A DNA stretch of 64,000 nt from Tepidamorphaceae bacterium (GCA_028279445.1 JANQNT010000008.1:1-64000), one strand, 5' to 3'. Positions 8,564 to 17,799 are shown, counted from the first letter of the stretch. Notes: a model not told the origin generated them from the letters alone. Numbers and translations are program-made.

Positions 8564-10117
8564 ATGACTAGAACAGAAGACATCAATAATGCGGTTTGGG
8601 CGGCTTGCGATACGTTTCGCGGAGTCATCGATGCCGAGCAATACAAGAACTACATACTCGCGCTGCTCTTCCTCAAATACATCAGCGACGTCTGGAATAA
8701 GCACTACAGCGACATGCTGGAGGAGTTCGGCGACCACCCACAGCGCGATCTTCGCATTCGCCGCCGGCTCGAACGCGAGCGGTTCAAGCTGAAAGAGATC
8801 GAGTACCGAAACGAGGACGGGGAGATCGTCGAGACCTTCCTGTCGAGCTTCGACAGTCTCTATGAGCGGCGCAACCGCGATAATGTTGGTGAACTGATCA
8901 ACATGGTGCTCGACGCCATCGAACAGGCGAACGAGCCGAAACTGAACGGCGTCTTCCGCAACATTGATTTCAACTCGGAGATCAGCCTCGGTCAGACCAA
9001 GGATCGCAACCGCCGCCTCAAGAACGTTCTTGAGGACTTCGCCAAGCCGAGCCTCAACCTCAGCACTGTCAGTGAGGACGCAATAGGCGAAGCCTACATC
9101 TACCTCATTGAGCAGTTCGCCGCGGACGCCGGCAAGAAGGCCGGCGAGTTCTTCACGCCGCGCAAGGTATCCGAGGTTGTCGCAAAGCTCGCCGCGCCCA
9201 AGGACGGCGCGTTGATCTGCGATCCGGCATGCGGTTCGGGTTCGCTTCTTCTGCGCGCCGGCGAAGAGGTCGGAACAGACAATTTCCGCCTCTATGGCCA
9301 GGAGGCAAACGGCCAGACCGTGGCGCTCGCTCGCATGAACATGTTCCTTCATGGACGGGATGCTGCTGACATTCGCTGGTGCGACACGCTCAATGGTCCA
9401 ACCTTGCTCGAAGGCGATCATCTGATGCGCTTCGATACCGTCGTCGCCAACCCGCCCTTCAGCCTCGACAAATGGGGCGCCGAGAACGCCGAGACCGATC
9501 CCTACCGACGCTTTGCGCGCGGGGTGCCGCCGAAATCCAAAGGCGACTATGCCTTCGTCCTGCACATGCTCGCCGTCGCCCGGCCTGGCGAAGGCCGCGT
9601 CGCGGTCGTCGCGCCCCATGGCGTTCTGTTCCGGGGCGGCGCTGAAGGGCGGATTCGCGAGAGCATTGTTCGCGACAATCTGCTCGACATCGTCGTCGGA
9701 TTGCCGGCGCAGCTTTTTCCGACAACGGGCATTCCGGTCTGCGTCCTGGTCTTCGACCGGTCGCGGGAGCCCGGCGGCGCGCGCGAGGCTGAGCGCGACG
9801 TGCTGTTCATCGATGCGAGCCGCGAGTTCGCGTCCGGCAAGCGCCAGAACAAGCTTCGCGATCAGGACGTGGCGAAAATCGTCGCGACAGCGGCCGAGCG
9901 CGCCGAGATCGAACGCTATTCGCACCGCGCCGCGTTCGAGGAGATCGAGCGCAACAAGTTCAATCTCAACATCCCGCGCTACGTCGACACATTCGAGCCG
10001 GAGCCGGAAATCGACATCCAGGCGGTGCAGGACGAAATCCGCGACCTCGACCGGCAACTCGCCGAGACGCGGGCCGAAATGAACCGGCATCTGAAGGAGC
10101 TGGGCATTGAAGTCTGA
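8564..10117 (+). CDS. hsdM: Type I restriction-modification DNA methyltransferase subunit M
   Basis: This 517-residue N6-adenine methyltransferase has an N-terminal helical HsdM domain (residues about 1-160). The methylase fold follows, with the SAM-binding motif DPACGSGSLL near residue 219 and the catalytic NPPF near residue 295, both intact. It is expected to methylate adenine in the recognition site chosen by an S subunit and to form the core of the restriction complex with HsdR. The ATG follows GGGGA with good spacing. Its 3' end overlaps the next gene by 11 bases. The length and motif order match typical HsdM proteins, so the call is firm. Confidence 0.96.
   Translation: MTRTEDINNAVWAACDTFRGVIDAEQYKNYILALLFLKYISDVWNKHYSDMLEEFGDHPQRDLRIRRRLERERFKLKEIEYRNEDGEIVETFLSSFDSLYERRNRDNVGELINMVLDAIEQANEPKLNGVFRNIDFNSEISLGQTKDRNRRLKNVLEDFAKPSLNLSTVSEDAIGEAYIYLIEQFAADAGKKAGEFFTPRKVSEVVAKLAAPKDGALICDPACGSGSLLLRAGEEVGTDNFRLYGQEANGQTVALARMNMFLHGRDAADIRWCDTLNGPTLLEGDHLMRFDTVVANPPFSLDKWGAENAETDPYRRFARGVPPKSKGDYAFVLHMLAVARPGEGRVAVVAPHGVLFRGGAEGRIRESIVRDNLLDIVVGLPAQLFPTTGIPVCVLVFDRSREPGGAREAERDVLFIDASREFASGKRQNKLRDQDVAKIVATAAERAEIERYSHRAAFEEIERNKFNLNIPRYVDTFEPEPEIDIQAVQDEIRDLDRQLAETRAEMNRHLKELGIEV
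10094..10109 (+). promoter_or_regulatory. Shine-Dalgarno sequence that fixes a TTG start
   Basis: AAGGAG at 10094-10099, seven bases before a TTG at 10107, lies inside the end of hsdM. No ATG or GTG exists in the right place for the GIY-YIG gene, so this ideal site supports translation from TTG, coupled to hsdM termination at 10117. Confidence 0.65.
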
Positions 10118-11045
10118 GGTCGCGCACCATAAGGGCCGCAAGGTCGGCCGCACGCTGAAGCTCTTCCTTGTCGACGGCTCGCCGACCGGCGTGATCACGG
10201 CGGAGCTCGGCAACTGGTCCGGCAAGGCCGTCGTGGCCCCGCGCACGGCGCTGCCCGAACTGATCAAGCGCGAAGAAGCATCGCGCACCGGCGTCTATCT
10301 CCTGATGGGCGCCGACCCCGACAATCCGGCCCGCACCCTCGTCTATGTCGGCGAGAGCGACAGCGTCCGCACGCGGCTCGCCAGTCACGATGCGGACGAC
10401 GCCAAGCAGTTCTTCACACGCGTCTGCCTCATCGTCTCCAAGGACGAAAACCTGACCAAGGCGCATGGCCGCTATCTGGAAGCGCGGATCATGGCGCTGA
10501 TACGGGCGGCGGCGCGCGCCGTCCTCGTCAACGGCACCGAGCCGGACTTCAAGGGTCTGCCGGAGCCCGAGATCGCCGACATGGAAGGCTTCCTGTCGGA
10601 GATCGAGGTGCTTTTGCCGGTGCTCGGCTTCGATGTGCTCCGGCGCGCGGCGGAAAGCGGCGACGCAGATGATGGCGAGGGAAACGCAGAATTCGTTTTC
10701 ACCTTCACCGAAGCGGGAACGAAGGCCCGCGCCAAGGAGGCCGGCGGCGAGTTCGTGGTCCTCGCCGGGTCGCTCGCCCGCGTAAAGGAGACGCGCACGA
10801 TCCATGAAGGCGCCAAGACCCAGAGGCGGCAATTCGTCGAGGATGGCGTCTTCCAGAAGACCGAGGACGGTCAGCACTACGCCTTCACCCGCGATGTCGC
10901 GTTCTCCTCGCCCTCCGCGGCGGCGGGTGCGGTGTATGGGGGCAGCGTGAGCGGCCCCGCCTACTGGAAGCGTGAAAGCGACGGTCTCCCCTACAAGGAC
11001 TGGCGCCAGCAGGCCCTGGCCCAGGCACAGGGAGGGGCAGAGTGA
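10107..11045 (+). CDS. GIY-YIG nuclease-domain protein with DUF4357-like tail
   Basis: A 312-residue protein read from a TTG start. The GIY-YIG core is visible as TGVYLLMG near residue 61 and TLVYVGES near residue 77, followed by an Arg (RTRLASH) and a likely catalytic Glu in RYLEARIM near residue 124. A variable middle (about 170-220) leads to a C-terminal region with IHEGAKTQRRQFVEDGVF and GPAYWKRESDGLPYKDW, which matches my recollection of DUF4357. It overlaps hsdM by 11 bases and the following hsdS by 4, so it is an integral member of the restriction operon. It may be a second nuclease or a DNA-binding accessory. The nuclease fold is likely but activity is unproven. Confidence 0.8.
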   Translation: MKSEVAHHKGRKVGRTLKLFLVDGSPTGVITAELGNWSGKAVVAPRTALPELIKREEASRTGVYLLMGADPDNPARTLVYVGESDSVRTRLASHDADDAKQFFTRVCLIVSKDENLTKAHGRYLEARIMALIRAAARAVLVNGTEPDFKGLPEPEIADMEGFLSEIEVLLPVLGFDVLRRAAESGDADDGEGNAEFVFTFTEAGTKARAKEAGGEFVVLAGSLARVKETRTIHEGAKTQRRQFVEDGVFQKTEDGQHYAFTRDVAFSSPSAAAGAVYGGSVSGPAYWKRESDGLPYKDWRQQALAQAQGGAE

Positions 11046-12217
11046 CGGATAACCTCAAACTCGCTCCCATCTCCCATTTCTGCGGACCGCCGCAATATGG
11101 CTTGTCCATCCCAGCGGTGCCCGATGGCGACGTTCCGATCGTTGGAATGAAGGACTTGATTGGCGGCCGAGTCGACGTTTCCAACGTTGCCAAGGTCAAA
11201 ATCAACGGCGACGCATACCAGACATACAGTCTCAATGCAGGTGATTTGCTTCTAAATCGGACGAACAGTCGTGAGTTGGTCGGCAAGCTCGCCATTTGGG
11301 ACTATGATAAATCAGTCGAAGCTGTGTTTGCGTCCTACTTGGTTCGTTACCCAATACGAGCGGAGATCGCTGACCCACGATACGTAATCAATGCGCTTCA
11401 TCTTGCGCGCACGCGGTATCAAATTGAGCGCCTAATCACACCGGGAGTTAGCCAAGCGAACATCAACGCAACTGCATTCTACGACGAAGTTGCCATTCCG
11501 TTGCCGCCCTTAGGGGAACAACGGCGGATTGCGGACATACTCGACGCTTGGGACCGCGCCATCGCGCAAACCGAAGCCCTGATCGACGCGAAGCGGAGGG
11601 CCTATCGCCATGCAGTTCTCACCTTTTCCGAGTATTTTCGCGAAAGCATGGTGGAGTTTGGTGAACTCGCTCGTCTCGTAACCGAGCGAACAAAGCCGGC
11701 GCATCCCGTAAAAAGTATTGAGCTGGAAGATATTGAAAGCGAAACGGGGCGCTTACTGAAGAAATCGATGATTGGAGCAAGCGCGGGACAACGCTTTCAA
11801 TTCCAGCCAGGTGACACGCTTTTCGCTAAACTACGCCCGTACCTTCGCAAGTACGTTTTGGCGAGCGAACCTGGCCTGTGCTCGACAGAGACATGGGTGC
11901 TTCGTCCCAAAGAAACAGTCTGTGTTCCCGAGATGGTGTTTTATGCAGTCCAGACACCTCAGTTCCGCGCAGCGGCAGAAATACAGGCCGGTTCCAAGAT
12001 GCCTCGCGCCGACTGGTCTCTGGTTGAAGCAATGCCGGTTCCAGTCCCGCCTGATAAGACTCAACAGCAGAGGTGGGCGCGTTATCTCGCAAGCGTCCGT
12101 GCGGAAATTCCGCTCTTGGAGTTGAAGCACGAAAGTCTGCTCAATCAAAAACGCGGCCTGATGCAGAAGCTGCTCAGCGGTGACATGCGCCTCTCATCGA
12201 TAGAGGCCGCCGAATGA
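11042..12217 (+). CDS. hsdS: Type I restriction-modification specificity subunit S
   Basis: A 391-residue protein with the two-TRD layout. TRD1 covers about residues 1-155 and ends in the conserved helix LPPLGEQRRIADILDAWD. TRD2 covers about 200-345 and ends in a second helix with PVPPDKTQQQRWARYLASV and the typical QKRGLMQKLLSGDMR C-terminus. It should choose the two halves of the bipartite recognition site. The start is a GTG overlapping the previous stop, with GGGAGGGG upstream. Its GC content is visibly lower than that of hsdM and hsdR, as is common for TRDs exchanged between strains. It overlaps the next gene by 4 bases. Confidence 0.93.
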   Translation: MTDNLKLAPISHFCGPPQYGLSIPAVPDGDVPIVGMKDLIGGRVDVSNVAKVKINGDAYQTYSLNAGDLLLNRTNSRELVGKLAIWDYDKSVEAVFASYLVRYPIRAEIADPRYVINALHLARTRYQIERLITPGVSQANINATAFYDEVAIPLPPLGEQRRIADILDAWDRAIAQTEALIDAKRRAYRHAVLTFSEYFRESMVEFGELARLVTERTKPAHPVKSIELEDIESETGRLLKKSMIGASAGQRFQFQPGDTLFAKLRPYLRKYVLASEPGLCSTETWVLRPKETVCVPEMVFYAVQTPQFRAAAEIQAGSKMPRADWSLVEAMPVPVPPDKTQQQRWARYLASVRAEIPLLELKHESLLNQKRGLMQKLLSGDMRLSSIEAAE

Positions 12218-13869
12218 GCAACACGCAAAAGCTCTCCATTCGACTGTTGCGCGATGGTCTAACGCCCACCGACGCGGTGCGCGAGGGGGTCGACCTCACT
12301 GAGTGGCCGAAACTCGAAGGAGCCCTCATTTCCCTCGCCACGCTCGGTGGCGGCGCGCCGAAATGGGCGCGGTTTCTCGAGCTTTCTGAAGACGAGAAGA
12401 AGCGGGTGTTTAACCACACGGCGTTCGGTCTCGTTTTCGTTCAGGCATCGGGAAGGTGGTTTGCGGTGTCGTTCGGCATGGGGCATGTCAAGCTTGACCC
12501 CGCCGCCTTCGAGCAGGATTTCGGGCTGCGCGTGGTCCTCAACGCGGTCGACCCCAAGCAGCTCAAGAGCGCGGATGTTCGCACGCCGGACGAAAACACC
12601 CTTTCCCGCCGCACTCAAACGAGCCGGGGTTCGGATCAGACTGCCTTCGCCATCGATATCGAACGGGACTTGGTGCGCGGCTTGGCCGGAACGCCGAAGG
12701 ACGCTGATTTCGGCTCCTACGTTGCAGGAACGGACGGTCTGACCCTCAACCGAAAACTCGAGGTGGGCGGCCTCGTGCAAGCCTGCGCCGATGCTTACGC
12801 GATCTATCAGAAGACGGACTACAAGGCCGATTTCGCCTGGATCGATCAGATCCGGCACATCCGTGATCAAGCCTTGATCGAGACGCTCGACGCCAAGCTT
12901 ATCGAAGCGATGGCGAAGGCGGTCGACGAGGGCGAGACTGAAGGCATCCATCTGGCCTTCCCAGTGATTTATGATCCCGAAAAATCGAGCCTTATCCGAT
13001 ACAAAGGCTTTCGCAGCTGGCAACTCTACGCGGACTTCGATCTGCCCGGTTATCTCGACGCGCTCAAAGAGCGTGAGAAGACCGGGTACAAGGACGAAGA
13101 CCTGCGTAGCCATACGGTTCATGAGGTCGACGACGACGGCCGTGACTGCGGCGGCAAATGGAAACTCCGCGACTGCGTCATCTTCGAGACCGATCTCGAT
13201 GGATCGACCTACGTTCTGTCCGGCGGTCGCTGGTATCAGATCGACCAGGATCTGGCCAAGGACGTGCAGGAATTCTTCGACAAGACGCCGAGGGTCGAGC
13301 TGCCCGAGGCCGAAGCGGACGAGACCGAAGAAACCTACAACAAGCGTGTCGCTGGACTCGACGCCGACATGATCTGCCTCGATCGCCGCCTCATCAAACC
13401 GACGGGCTGGTCCACAACGATGGAGGCCTGCGATTTCCTTGGCCGCGACCGGCAACTCATTCACATCAAGGACAAGACGTCATCGTCGCGCCTCAGCCAC
13501 CTTTTCAGCCAAGGAACGGTGTCTGCACGTGTTCTGGCCATTGATCCACTTTCGCGCGACAGCGTGCGCGCCAAAGTGGTCGCCGTCCAAGGCGAGACCG
13601 GACAAGCGAGCTACGAAAACGTTCTTCCAAAATCCGACGAGGACTTTACGCGGTCCGATTTTACAGTGGTTTACGGCGTGATCGTTGCCTCTGAGCAACC
13701 AAAGCTTCCGTTCTTCAGCCTCGTGTCGTTCCGGCAGGCTGCGCGTGAGCTCCATGCGCTTGGCTACAAATACGCTTTCGCCTGGATCGAAAAGCCCAAG
13801 ACGGCTTCCAAGGGAAAAGCGAAGCGCGGCACCAAAGGCGAAGTCGCCGAACTGGAGGCCGTTGAATGA
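12214..13869 (+). CDS. TIGR04141/DUF6119-like protein of unknown function
   Basis: A 551-residue soluble protein with no membrane segment. It begins KLSIRLLRDGLTP and has a conserved-looking block (FNHTAFGLVFVQASGRWFAVSFGMGH) near residues 67-92. A middle region includes IHLAFPVIYDP and LRDCVIFETDLDGSTYVLSGGRWYQI, and a late region LIHIKDKTSSSRLSHLFSQG near residue 420. The overall pattern matches my recollection of the sporadically distributed TIGR04141 family (DUF6119), which has no established biochemical role. It overlaps hsdS by 4 bases and hsdR by 4 bases, so it is translated with the restriction subunits. A role in defence is inferred from position only. Confidence 0.65.
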   Translation: MSNTQKLSIRLLRDGLTPTDAVREGVDLTEWPKLEGALISLATLGGGAPKWARFLELSEDEKKRVFNHTAFGLVFVQASGRWFAVSFGMGHVKLDPAAFEQDFGLRVVLNAVDPKQLKSADVRTPDENTLSRRTQTSRGSDQTAFAIDIERDLVRGLAGTPKDADFGSYVAGTDGLTLNRKLEVGGLVQACADAYAIYQKTDYKADFAWIDQIRHIRDQALIETLDAKLIEAMAKAVDEGETEGIHLAFPVIYDPEKSSLIRYKGFRSWQLYADFDLPGYLDALKEREKTGYKDEDLRSHTVHEVDDDGRDCGGKWKLRDCVIFETDLDGSTYVLSGGRWYQIDQDLAKDVQEFFDKTPRVELPEAEADETEETYNKRVAGLDADMICLDRRLIKPTGWSTTMEACDFLGRDRQLIHIKDKTSSSRLSHLFSQGTVSARVLAIDPLSRDSVRAKVVAVQGETGQASYENVLPKSDEDFTRSDFTVVYGVIVASEQPKLPFFSLVSFRQAARELHALGYKYAFAWIEKPKTASKGKAKRGTKGEVAELEAVE

Positions 13870-16800
13870 CTGAAAGCCCGAAATTCTCCCTCTCCGAGGC
13901 CGGTCGCGAGCAGTTGCAGACGCTCATGACGCTGTCGGCGCTCGGCTGGCGCTATGTCACCCGCGCGGAGGTCGATAGGCAACGCCGTCACCGCCGCACC
14001 AGCGTGCTGCTTGAAGACACGCTGCGCAGCCAGCTCGCCGCCCTAAACCGCATCCGCGCCGGCGGTCGCACGCACGCCTTCTCGGAAGGCAACATCGAGA
14101 CTGCGGTCGAGCGGCTGAAAGACGTTCGCTTTGACGGTCTGTTGCGCACGAATGAGCGGCAGACGGATCTTTTGCAGCTCGGCATCGCATTGCCTCAGAC
14201 TGTAGAGGGCCAGTCCCGGGAATGGCCCTTCCGCTATATCAATTGGGGGCAAGAGGCCGACAGCATTCGGGCAAACGCCTTCCATATGACAAGCGAATTT
14301 CCGGTCGACTGGCCGGAAGGCGCGAGCATCCGCCCCGATATTGTTCTGTTCGTGAACGGCATCCCCTTCGCCGTCATTGAGGTGAAGCGCAGTCAGGAAA
14401 AGGTCAGCCAGGGCATCAGCCAACATCTGCGCAACCAGAAACCCGACATCGGGGCGCCAAATCTCTTTTTTACAGCGCAATTGCTCATCGCCGGGAATTC
14501 GCACGAGCCGCGCTACGCCACCGTTGGCACGTCGGCGAAGTTCTGGTCCGCCTGGCGCGAGCGCGAAGACGCCCCTAATTACGTCGCCGAAGTCGTGGGT
14601 CGCGAGGTCGATACGACCGACGAGGCAGCAATCTTTCAAGACTTTGGGCTGCACCGAAACAAGCACAACGGGATGCGCGAGGCCGGCGGTCGCATGGCGA
14701 CGCCGCTTGACAAAATGCTGGTCAGTCTGTGTCGGCCCGAGCGCCTGCTCGATCTCGCCCGCCGGTTCACCCTGTTTGACGCGGGTGCGAAGAAGGTGGC
14801 GCGGCACCAGCAGTTCTTCGCCGTGAAGGACCTTCTGCGGCGCGTCGAAGCGCGCGACGACAAAGGACGCCGCGCCGGAGGCGTCGTTTGGCACACGCAA
14901 GGGTCGGGCAAGTCACTGACCATGGTGATGCTCGCCAAGGCGCTGTCGTTCAGCGTGCCCACAGGACGGATCGTGTTGGTCACCGACCGCACCGATCTCG
15001 ACGATCAGATCGACAAGACCTTCAAGGCGACTGGACTGTCGCCGGAGCGCGCAAAGACCGGCGAGCACCTTGTCGAACTGATCGAAGCCAAGGCGCCCGT
15101 GATCACCACGCTCGTGCACAAGTTCAAGGCGGGCCTCAACAAACGCCGCGTGGTTGACGAGAGCTCCGATATCTTTCTGCTCGTCGATGAGAGCCACCGG
15201 AGCCAGTACGGCGACATGGAAAGCCTGCATCAGAAGATGAGGGACGTGCTTCCCGGCGCATGTCTGATCGGCTTCACGGGCACGCCGATCGCGAAGAAGG
15301 AGCGCAACACCTTTGCGAAATTCGGGCCCCTGATTCAGCCCGTCTACTCGATGAAAGACGCGGTCGAGGACGGCGCGGTCGTGCCCCTTCTCTATGAAGG
15401 TCGTCATGTCGAAGAGGATATCGACGAAGACGCCGTTGATGCCTGGTTCGATCGAGTGACCTTCGGGCTAACCGAGACGCAGAAAGCGGACCTTAAACGC
15501 AAGATGAGCCGGCCGCGCACCCTCATGGGCGTTTCCGCGCGGCTACGTTGCATTGCGTTCGACGTGAGCCGGCACTTCGCCGAGAACTTCAAACCAGATC
15601 GTCTCAAGGCGCAACTCGTCGCGCCGTCCAAGCGTGATGCGATCGCGCTGAAGGGTCTTCTGGACGAGTTCGGCGAAGTGACGTCCGAAGTTGTGATCTC
15701 AGCGCCGGACCAGCGCGAAGGCGAGAAGGCCATCGACGAAGAAACCGACGACGAAGTCGTCAAGTTCTGGCGGCGGATGATGGACCGGCATGGCGGAGAA
15801 GAAAGCTACAACAAGAACGTCATCGCCGCGTTCAAGGGTTCCGGTGATCCGGATATCTTGATCGTGGTCGACAAGCTCTTGACCGGCTTCGATGCGCCAC
15901 GGAACACGGTCCTCTACCTCGCGCGCCCGATGAAAGAGCATGGACTGCTGCAGGCCATCGCGCGCGTCAATCGCGTGTTCGACGAAGACGATGCGCCAGA
16001 AAAACCGTTTGGCTTCGTGATCGATTACTGTGGCGTACTGCGACATTTGGGCGAAGCGCTCAGCGCGAACGACGCGTTGCGCGACTTCGACGAAGCTGAT
16101 CTCCAACGTTCAATCAGCTCCATCGCGGAGGAGGCACGAACGCTTCCGCAGAAGCACGCGTCGTTGCTGGATCTGTTCGCCGGCGTTTCCAATGTTTTCG
16201 ACGAAGAGGCATATGCGAAGGAACTTGCGGACGATGCTCTGCGCGAGCAATTCTACCGGCGGCTTTCGGAGTTCTCGCGCACGCTGACAGTCGCTGTGAG
16301 TTCTCGAACCTTCATAGAAGAAACCCCGCATGAGCGGCTGTTGCGGTGGCGCTCCGACGAGAAGCGGTTCGTTGCGCTGCGCGCCCACGTCAAGGCGCGG
16401 TATGCCGATGCGGTTGATTGGTCCGACTATGAACGACGCGTCCGTTCACTGCTGGATCAGCATGTCACGGCGCATGAAGTGACCACAGTTGTCGAACCAC
16501 TTGCCGTGTTCGACGACGGGGCCATTGAGGCCGCGCGGCAGGAACGGAAGAGATCCGACGCATCGATCGCCGACGAAATCGCGCACCGAACGCTTCGCAC
16601 AATTGAAGAGAAATGGGACGAAGACCCGGTCTTTTTCGAGAAGTTCTCGAAACTGATCCGGCAGACGATCGACGGTTTTCGTCGAGGTCGACTGGAAGAA
16701 AAAGCCTACCTGGAACGTATACGGCAGCAGCGAGACAAGCTCGAAACACGCGACGATGAGGATGATCCGACGCCTGCGGAGTTGCGCGGAAAAGGCAATG

Positions 16801-17099
16801 AAACCGCGTTCTGGGGCATTTCGCGCCGCGAGCTTCGCAAAGCCGGCGTCGGCGACGAGCACCTGGCAGTGCGGGTTTCTCTGTCGTTGACCGACATTAT
16901 CCAGCGCATGCGGCGTGTCGGGTGGCAACACGACCGCGATGTCCAGAATGAAATGCGGAACGCGATGGACGACTTCTTCTTTGATGAAGTCATGGGCAAG
17001 GACAGCGTCGATCTCGATCCTGCCGTGATGGATGGGATCGTGAACGAAGTGCTGGCGGCGGCTCGGGTGCGGATGCAGGACGATGGCCGTGTCCGCTGA
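13866..17099 (+). CDS. hsdR: Type I restriction endonuclease and translocase subunit R
   Basis: A 1077-residue restriction subunit. The N-terminal nuclease domain carries RPDIVLFVNG near residue 157 and the EVKR of the PD-(D/E)XK site near residue 171. The SF2 helicase motor follows, with the Walker A motif GSGKS near residue 347, DESH near residue 439 and FTGTP near residue 470. The later helicase motif region (KLLTGFDAPRNTVLYLARPMKEHGLLQAIARVNR) lies near residues 672-705. The C-terminal helical region would bind HsdM/HsdS. All key motifs are intact, so it is predicted active. It starts with an ATGA overlap of the previous stop, preceded by TGGAGG, and its last 17 bases hold the start of the next gene. 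Confidence 0.96.
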   Translation: MTESPKFSLSEAGREQLQTLMTLSALGWRYVTRAEVDRQRRHRRTSVLLEDTLRSQLAALNRIRAGGRTHAFSEGNIETAVERLKDVRFDGLLRTNERQTDLLQLGIALPQTVEGQSREWPFRYINWGQEADSIRANAFHMTSEFPVDWPEGASIRPDIVLFVNGIPFAVIEVKRSQEKVSQGISQHLRNQKPDIGAPNLFFTAQLLIAGNSHEPRYATVGTSAKFWSAWREREDAPNYVAEVVGREVDTTDEAAIFQDFGLHRNKHNGMREAGGRMATPLDKMLVSLCRPERLLDLARRFTLFDAGAKKVARHQQFFAVKDLLRRVEARDDKGRRAGGVVWHTQGSGKSLTMVMLAKALSFSVPTGRIVLVTDRTDLDDQIDKTFKATGLSPERAKTGEHLVELIEAKAPVITTLVHKFKAGLNKRRVVDESSDIFLLVDESHRSQYGDMESLHQKMRDVLPGACLIGFTGTPIAKKERNTFAKFGPLIQPVYSMKDAVEDGAVVPLLYEGRHVEEDIDEDAVDAWFDRVTFGLTETQKADLKRKMSRPRTLMGVSARLRCIAFDVSRHFAENFKPDRLKAQLVAPSKRDAIALKGLLDEFGEVTSEVVISAPDQREGEKAIDEETDDEVVKFWRRMMDRHGGEESYNKNVIAAFKGSGDPDILIVVDKLLTGFDAPRNTVLYLARPMKEHGLLQAIARVNRVFDEDDAPEKPFGFVIDYCGVLRHLGEALSANDALRDFDEADLQRSISSIAEEARTLPQKHASLLDLFAGVSNVFDEEAYAKELADDALREQFYRRLSEFSRTLTVAVSSRTFIEETPHERLLRWRSDEKRFVALRAHVKARYADAVDWSDYERRVRSLLDQHVTAHEVTTVVEPLAVFDDGAIEAARQERKRSDASIADEIAHRTLRTIEEKWDEDPVFFEKFSKLIRQTIDGFRRGRLEEKAYLERIRQQRDKLETRDDEDDPTPAELRGKGNETAFWGISRRELRKAGVGDEHLAVRVSLSLTDIIQRMRRVGWQHDRDVQNEMRNAMDDFFFDEVMGKDSVDLDPAVMDGIVNEVLAAARVRMQDDGRVR

Positions 17100-17799
17100 A
17101 GCCTCATTCAAATGGGGTCGTCGGCGTATCGCGTACGAGCTCAGTCGCAGTGATCGCGAACGCCTCAAGATTGTGGTCAAACCATCATGCGAAGTGCACG
17201 TTACGGCACCGGCTCATGCCGATGCGGCAGAGATTCACGAACGGGTCCGGCGAAGAGGTCACTGGATTGTCACCCAGATCGAAGACTTCGAGCAGTACCG
17301 ACCGCGAACGCCGCCACGGCAATTTGTCAGCGGTGAAACACATTTGCTTCGAGGAGTTCAGTACCGCCTTCGCGTCGTGACGGCTCCCGCATCTCGCGTG
17401 TATCTGAAAAATGATCGGATTGTCCTTGAAACGGCGCATTCGGAAAGCCGCGTTCATAAGGCGGCTCTTCTGAATCATCTCTACCGACTTGAGGCACACC
17501 AGGGGTTTCCCGACCGGCTGCGAAAAATGGCGCCAGCGTTCGCAAGCGAAGGCGTCGAGATCCCAAGGCTGATCATCAGACCGATGAGCAAACGCTGGGG
17601 TAGCTACACACCAAAGCGAAACCTGGTTCTCAATCTCGATCTTATCCGAGCGCCGATTCCTTGTATCGAGTATGTCATCGTTCACGAGCTCGCGCATGCC
17701 ATTGAACCCGATCATGGCGCGCGATGGCGTCGTCTCATGGACAAGGCGATGCCGGATTGGCGGGATCGCAAGAGTCGCTTGGAGACAAGCCTATTATGA
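17083..17799 (+). CDS. YgjP/SprT-like zinc metalloprotease
   Basis: This 238-residue protein has the HELAH zinc site near residue 204 with a downstream His in EPDHGARWRRLMDKAMPDW, the pattern of YgjP-type (DUF45) M48-like metallopeptidases. The block KRWGSYTPKRNLVLNLDLI just before the site is also characteristic. There is no signal peptide or membrane segment, so it is cytoplasmic. Its ATG lies 17 bases inside hsdR, implying coupled translation. Genes of this family are known as frequent neighbours of hsdR. A role in controlling or processing restriction subunits is possible but is inference. It closes the operon. Confidence 0.88.
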   Translation: MAVSAEASFKWGRRRIAYELSRSDRERLKIVVKPSCEVHVTAPAHADAAEIHERVRRRGHWIVTQIEDFEQYRPRTPPRQFVSGETHLLRGVQYRLRVVTAPASRVYLKNDRIVLETAHSESRVHKAALLNHLYRLEAHQGFPDRLRKMAPAFASEGVEIPRLIIRPMSKRWGSYTPKRNLVLNLDLIRAPIPCIEYVIVHELAHAIEPDHGARWRRLMDKAMPDWRDRKSRLETSLL

